Source: Shewanella zhangzhouensis
GTDB taxonomy: Bacteria > Pseudomonadota > Gammaproteobacteria > Enterobacterales > Shewanellaceae
Length of the DNA stretch: 64,000 bases
Direction: 5' to 3'
Assembly: GCF_019457615.1 (NCBI RefSeq)
Contig: NZ_CP080414.1
Location: forward strand, 1,176,501-1,240,500
The notes under the pieces are model-generated. The model saw only the letters and a list, made by a program, of their open reading frames with translations. It made no database searches and was not told where the DNA came from. The position numbers and the translations under genes are program-made. Positions 63,117-64,000 of the stretch are shown here, in pieces (positions within the stretch are counted from its first letter, which is position 1; every line of letters starts with the position of its first letter).

Positions 63117-63145
63117 GGACGCATCTCCGTTTCTTTGATGCGTCC

Positions 63146-63222
63146 ACTATAAAAAAAGGTTGTGAATGGCCTTGCGGGCGGGCGTGAATGGCTTTTGATA
63201 AATTATGTAAAAATATGAACAG
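63146..63222 (-). promoter_or_regulatory. torE promoter with TorR boxes
   Basis: On the minus strand, CTGTTCATAT (63213-63222) matches the E. coli tor box exactly. Two weaker boxes of the form GCCATTCAC(G/A) lie at 63183-63192 and 63161-63170. A -10 TATAGT is at 63146-63151, so the nearest box overlaps the -35 region, as expected for an activator contacting sigma. Confidence 0.75.
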
Positions 63223-63227
63223 AATGC

Positions 63228-63650
63228 TCAGGGGCGGTGACCAAGGTGGCTGTAGGCCCTGAGCAAATCCCTCCAGGTGATGATGCCGACGAGCTTGCCG
63301 TCTTCCAGCACCGGCAGCGAACCAATGCCGAACTCCAGCATCAGTAAACTGGCGTCATCCAATGATTTATGGGGGGCTATGGTCACAGGATCGCGGGTCA
63401 TGACCTGATGCACCCGCTTTTGCAGGGTTTCCTGATCGCGGGTGGTTTCGCCAATAGCGCCGAGATGGGGGCTGATGGCCCGCAGCAGATCCCGCTCCGA
63501 CAGCATGCCGCTCAGGCTGCCATCTTCATCCACCACAGGCAGGTGATGAAAACTCGCCTGATCAAAGATTTCCTTTGCCAGCACCAGACGGTCGTCCATT
63601 TCGATGGTCACCAGGCGGGTGATCATAATATCGGCAATCAAGAGTTCCAT
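63228..63650 (-). CDS. Two-CBS-domain protein
   Basis: 140 residues made almost wholly of two CBS motifs: MITRLVTIEMDDRLVLAKEIF..HHLPVVDEDGSLSGMLSERDLLRA and VMTRDPVTIAPHKSLDDASLLM..GSLPVLEDGKLVGIITWRDLLRA (abbreviated). Stand-alone CBS pairs bind adenine nucleotides and regulate partners. It ends 6 bases from the tor box at 63222, so its 3' end abuts the torE promoter but it reads into that region on the same strand; read-through into torECAD is possible. Partner unknown. Confidence 0.88.
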   Translation of the reverse strand: MELLIADIMITRLVTIEMDDRLVLAKEIFDQASFHHLPVVDEDGSLSGMLSERDLLRAISPHLGAIGETTRDQETLQKRVHQVMTRDPVTIAPHKSLDDASLLMLEFGIGSLPVLEDGKLVGIITWRDLLRAYSHLGHRP

Positions 63651-63660
63651 AACCTACCCC

Positions 63661-63679
63661 AGAGAAATCCTGTTTCTCT
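63661..63679. terminator. Possible terminator hairpin between the acyltransferase-like gene and the CBS gene
   Basis: AGAGAAA (63661-63667), TCCTG, TTTCTCT (63673-63679). AT-rich and without a clear T run. Confidence 0.35.
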
Positions 63680-63686
63680 AGGTATA

Positions 63687-63998
63687 TCAGACTCCTTCGT
63701 CCTCTGCGAGCACTGGCTGGGCATTTTCTGGCCTGTGTACGCCCAAATATCGCTCGCGTTTTTTATCTTTCAGGCGGGTCAGATCCACTGTCACCAGCCC
63801 ATCGACACAGTGACCAAAGTCCGGGTCAACACCGAATGCGGCAAAGGAAACGCCGCCCTCATGGCAGAGTTCTGTGTACTGTTTGTAGAGGGTGGGCACG
63901 GCTACGCCCATGCCAGACAGCGTATGCTTCAGGCGTTTAAAGGCATCCTCCATGGGCAGTCCCTCATACAGCTCGTCAAGCTCGCGCCGACGCTCATC
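63687..63998 (-). CDS. C-terminal part of a GNAT/lysophospholipid acyltransferase-like protein (partial)
   Basis: The frame is open from the right edge (63998) to TGA 63687-63689, about 103 residues. An internal ATG at 63953 is unlikely to be the start since the open frame and similarity continue upstream (DERRRELDELYEGLP). The segment VPTLYKQYTELCHEGGVSF, then FGVDPDFGHCVDGLVTVDL and LKDKKRERYLG resembles the C-terminal end of fused acyltransferases of the hemolysin/OlsF type that make ornithine or similar aminolipids. This identification is from memory of the family tail; the catalytic parts are outside the window. Confidence 0.6.
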   Translation of the reverse strand, partial: DERRRELDELYEGLPMEDAFKRLKHTLSGMGVAVPTLYKQYTELCHEGGVSFAAFGVDPDFGHCVDGLVTVDLTRLKDKKRERYLGVHRPENAQPVLAEDEGV

Positions 63999-64000
63999 AG

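Noticed and set aside
63194..63210. FNR/EtrA-like site near torE
   Set aside because: TTGAT is present on one side only; the right half does not match ATCAA.

Overview
The window looks like chromosomal DNA of a Shewanella species. Three things point there: a nag cluster with the BcrAD-type NagK, SIS-type NagB-II, NagX and NagP arrangement; a torECAD/torR-torT-torS cluster; and a gammaproteobacterial greA-to-nlpI housekeeping block. The genes resemble S. amazonensis/S. oneidensis gene orders I know, but the species cannot be fixed by eye. I see no insertion sequence, prophage, CRISPR array or rRNA.

Region 1 (1-14.7 kb) is a chitin/N-acetylglucosamine catabolic island. It starts with the tail of an outer-membrane TonB-dependent receptor, then a flavin-dependent halogenase-like protein and a convergent SapC-family protein. 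A largely empty stretch of about 1 kb follows. Next is an operon for a stand-alone periplasmic binding protein, a methyl-accepting chemotaxis protein and a GH20 hexosaminidase lipoprotein. Then come nagK-nagB-nagA-nagX and the permease nagP. Three near-identical 20-bp palindromes (3193-3212, 8621-8640, 13140-13159) precede the three transcription units and fit the LacI-type NagR operator; the regulator itself is not in the window.

Region 2 (14.8-16.5 kb) has tRNA-Thr(TGT) and tRNA-Phe(GAA) on the minus strand, then a cytochrome b561/YceI pair. Region 3 (16.6-37.9 kb) is core information processing: greA, yhbY, rlmE, ftsH, folP, glmM, tpiA, secG, tRNA-Leu(GAG), initiator tRNA-fMet, rimP, nusA, infB, rbfA, truB, rpsO, pnp, nlpI and prfC. 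The classic rpsO-pnp junction is split by an oppositely oriented GGDEF-EAL gene.

Region 4 (37.9-46.3 kb) has a small unknown protein and a TatD-family nuclease, then a nucleoside uptake and salvage block: nupC, a Tsx/OmpK-type channel, deoC, deoA, deoB and deoD. The channel carries nucleosides across the outer membrane, NupC across the inner membrane, and the Deo enzymes cleave them and feed deoxyribose into glycolysis. Region 5 (46.3-53.5 kb) is ahpA(ytjB)/serB, an alpha/beta hydrolase, a large dual-PilZ protein, radA and a small PilZ protein.

Region 6 (53.7-63.2 kb) is the trimethylamine N-oxide respiration system: torR, torT and torS for sensing, and minus-strand torE-torC-torA-torD for respiration. 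torE encodes only 54 residues. A perfect match to the E. coli tor box lies upstream of torE. The right edge has a two-CBS-domain protein and the C-terminal end of an acyltransferase-like gene that runs off the window.

The most interesting leads are a structured leader with a strong intrinsic terminator between a NagR site and the binding-protein/chemoreceptor operon, the binding-protein/MCP translational coupling, the c-di-GMP gene wedged between rpsO and pnp, and two PilZ genes flanking radA. I found no clear sign of a wholly new multi-gene system.
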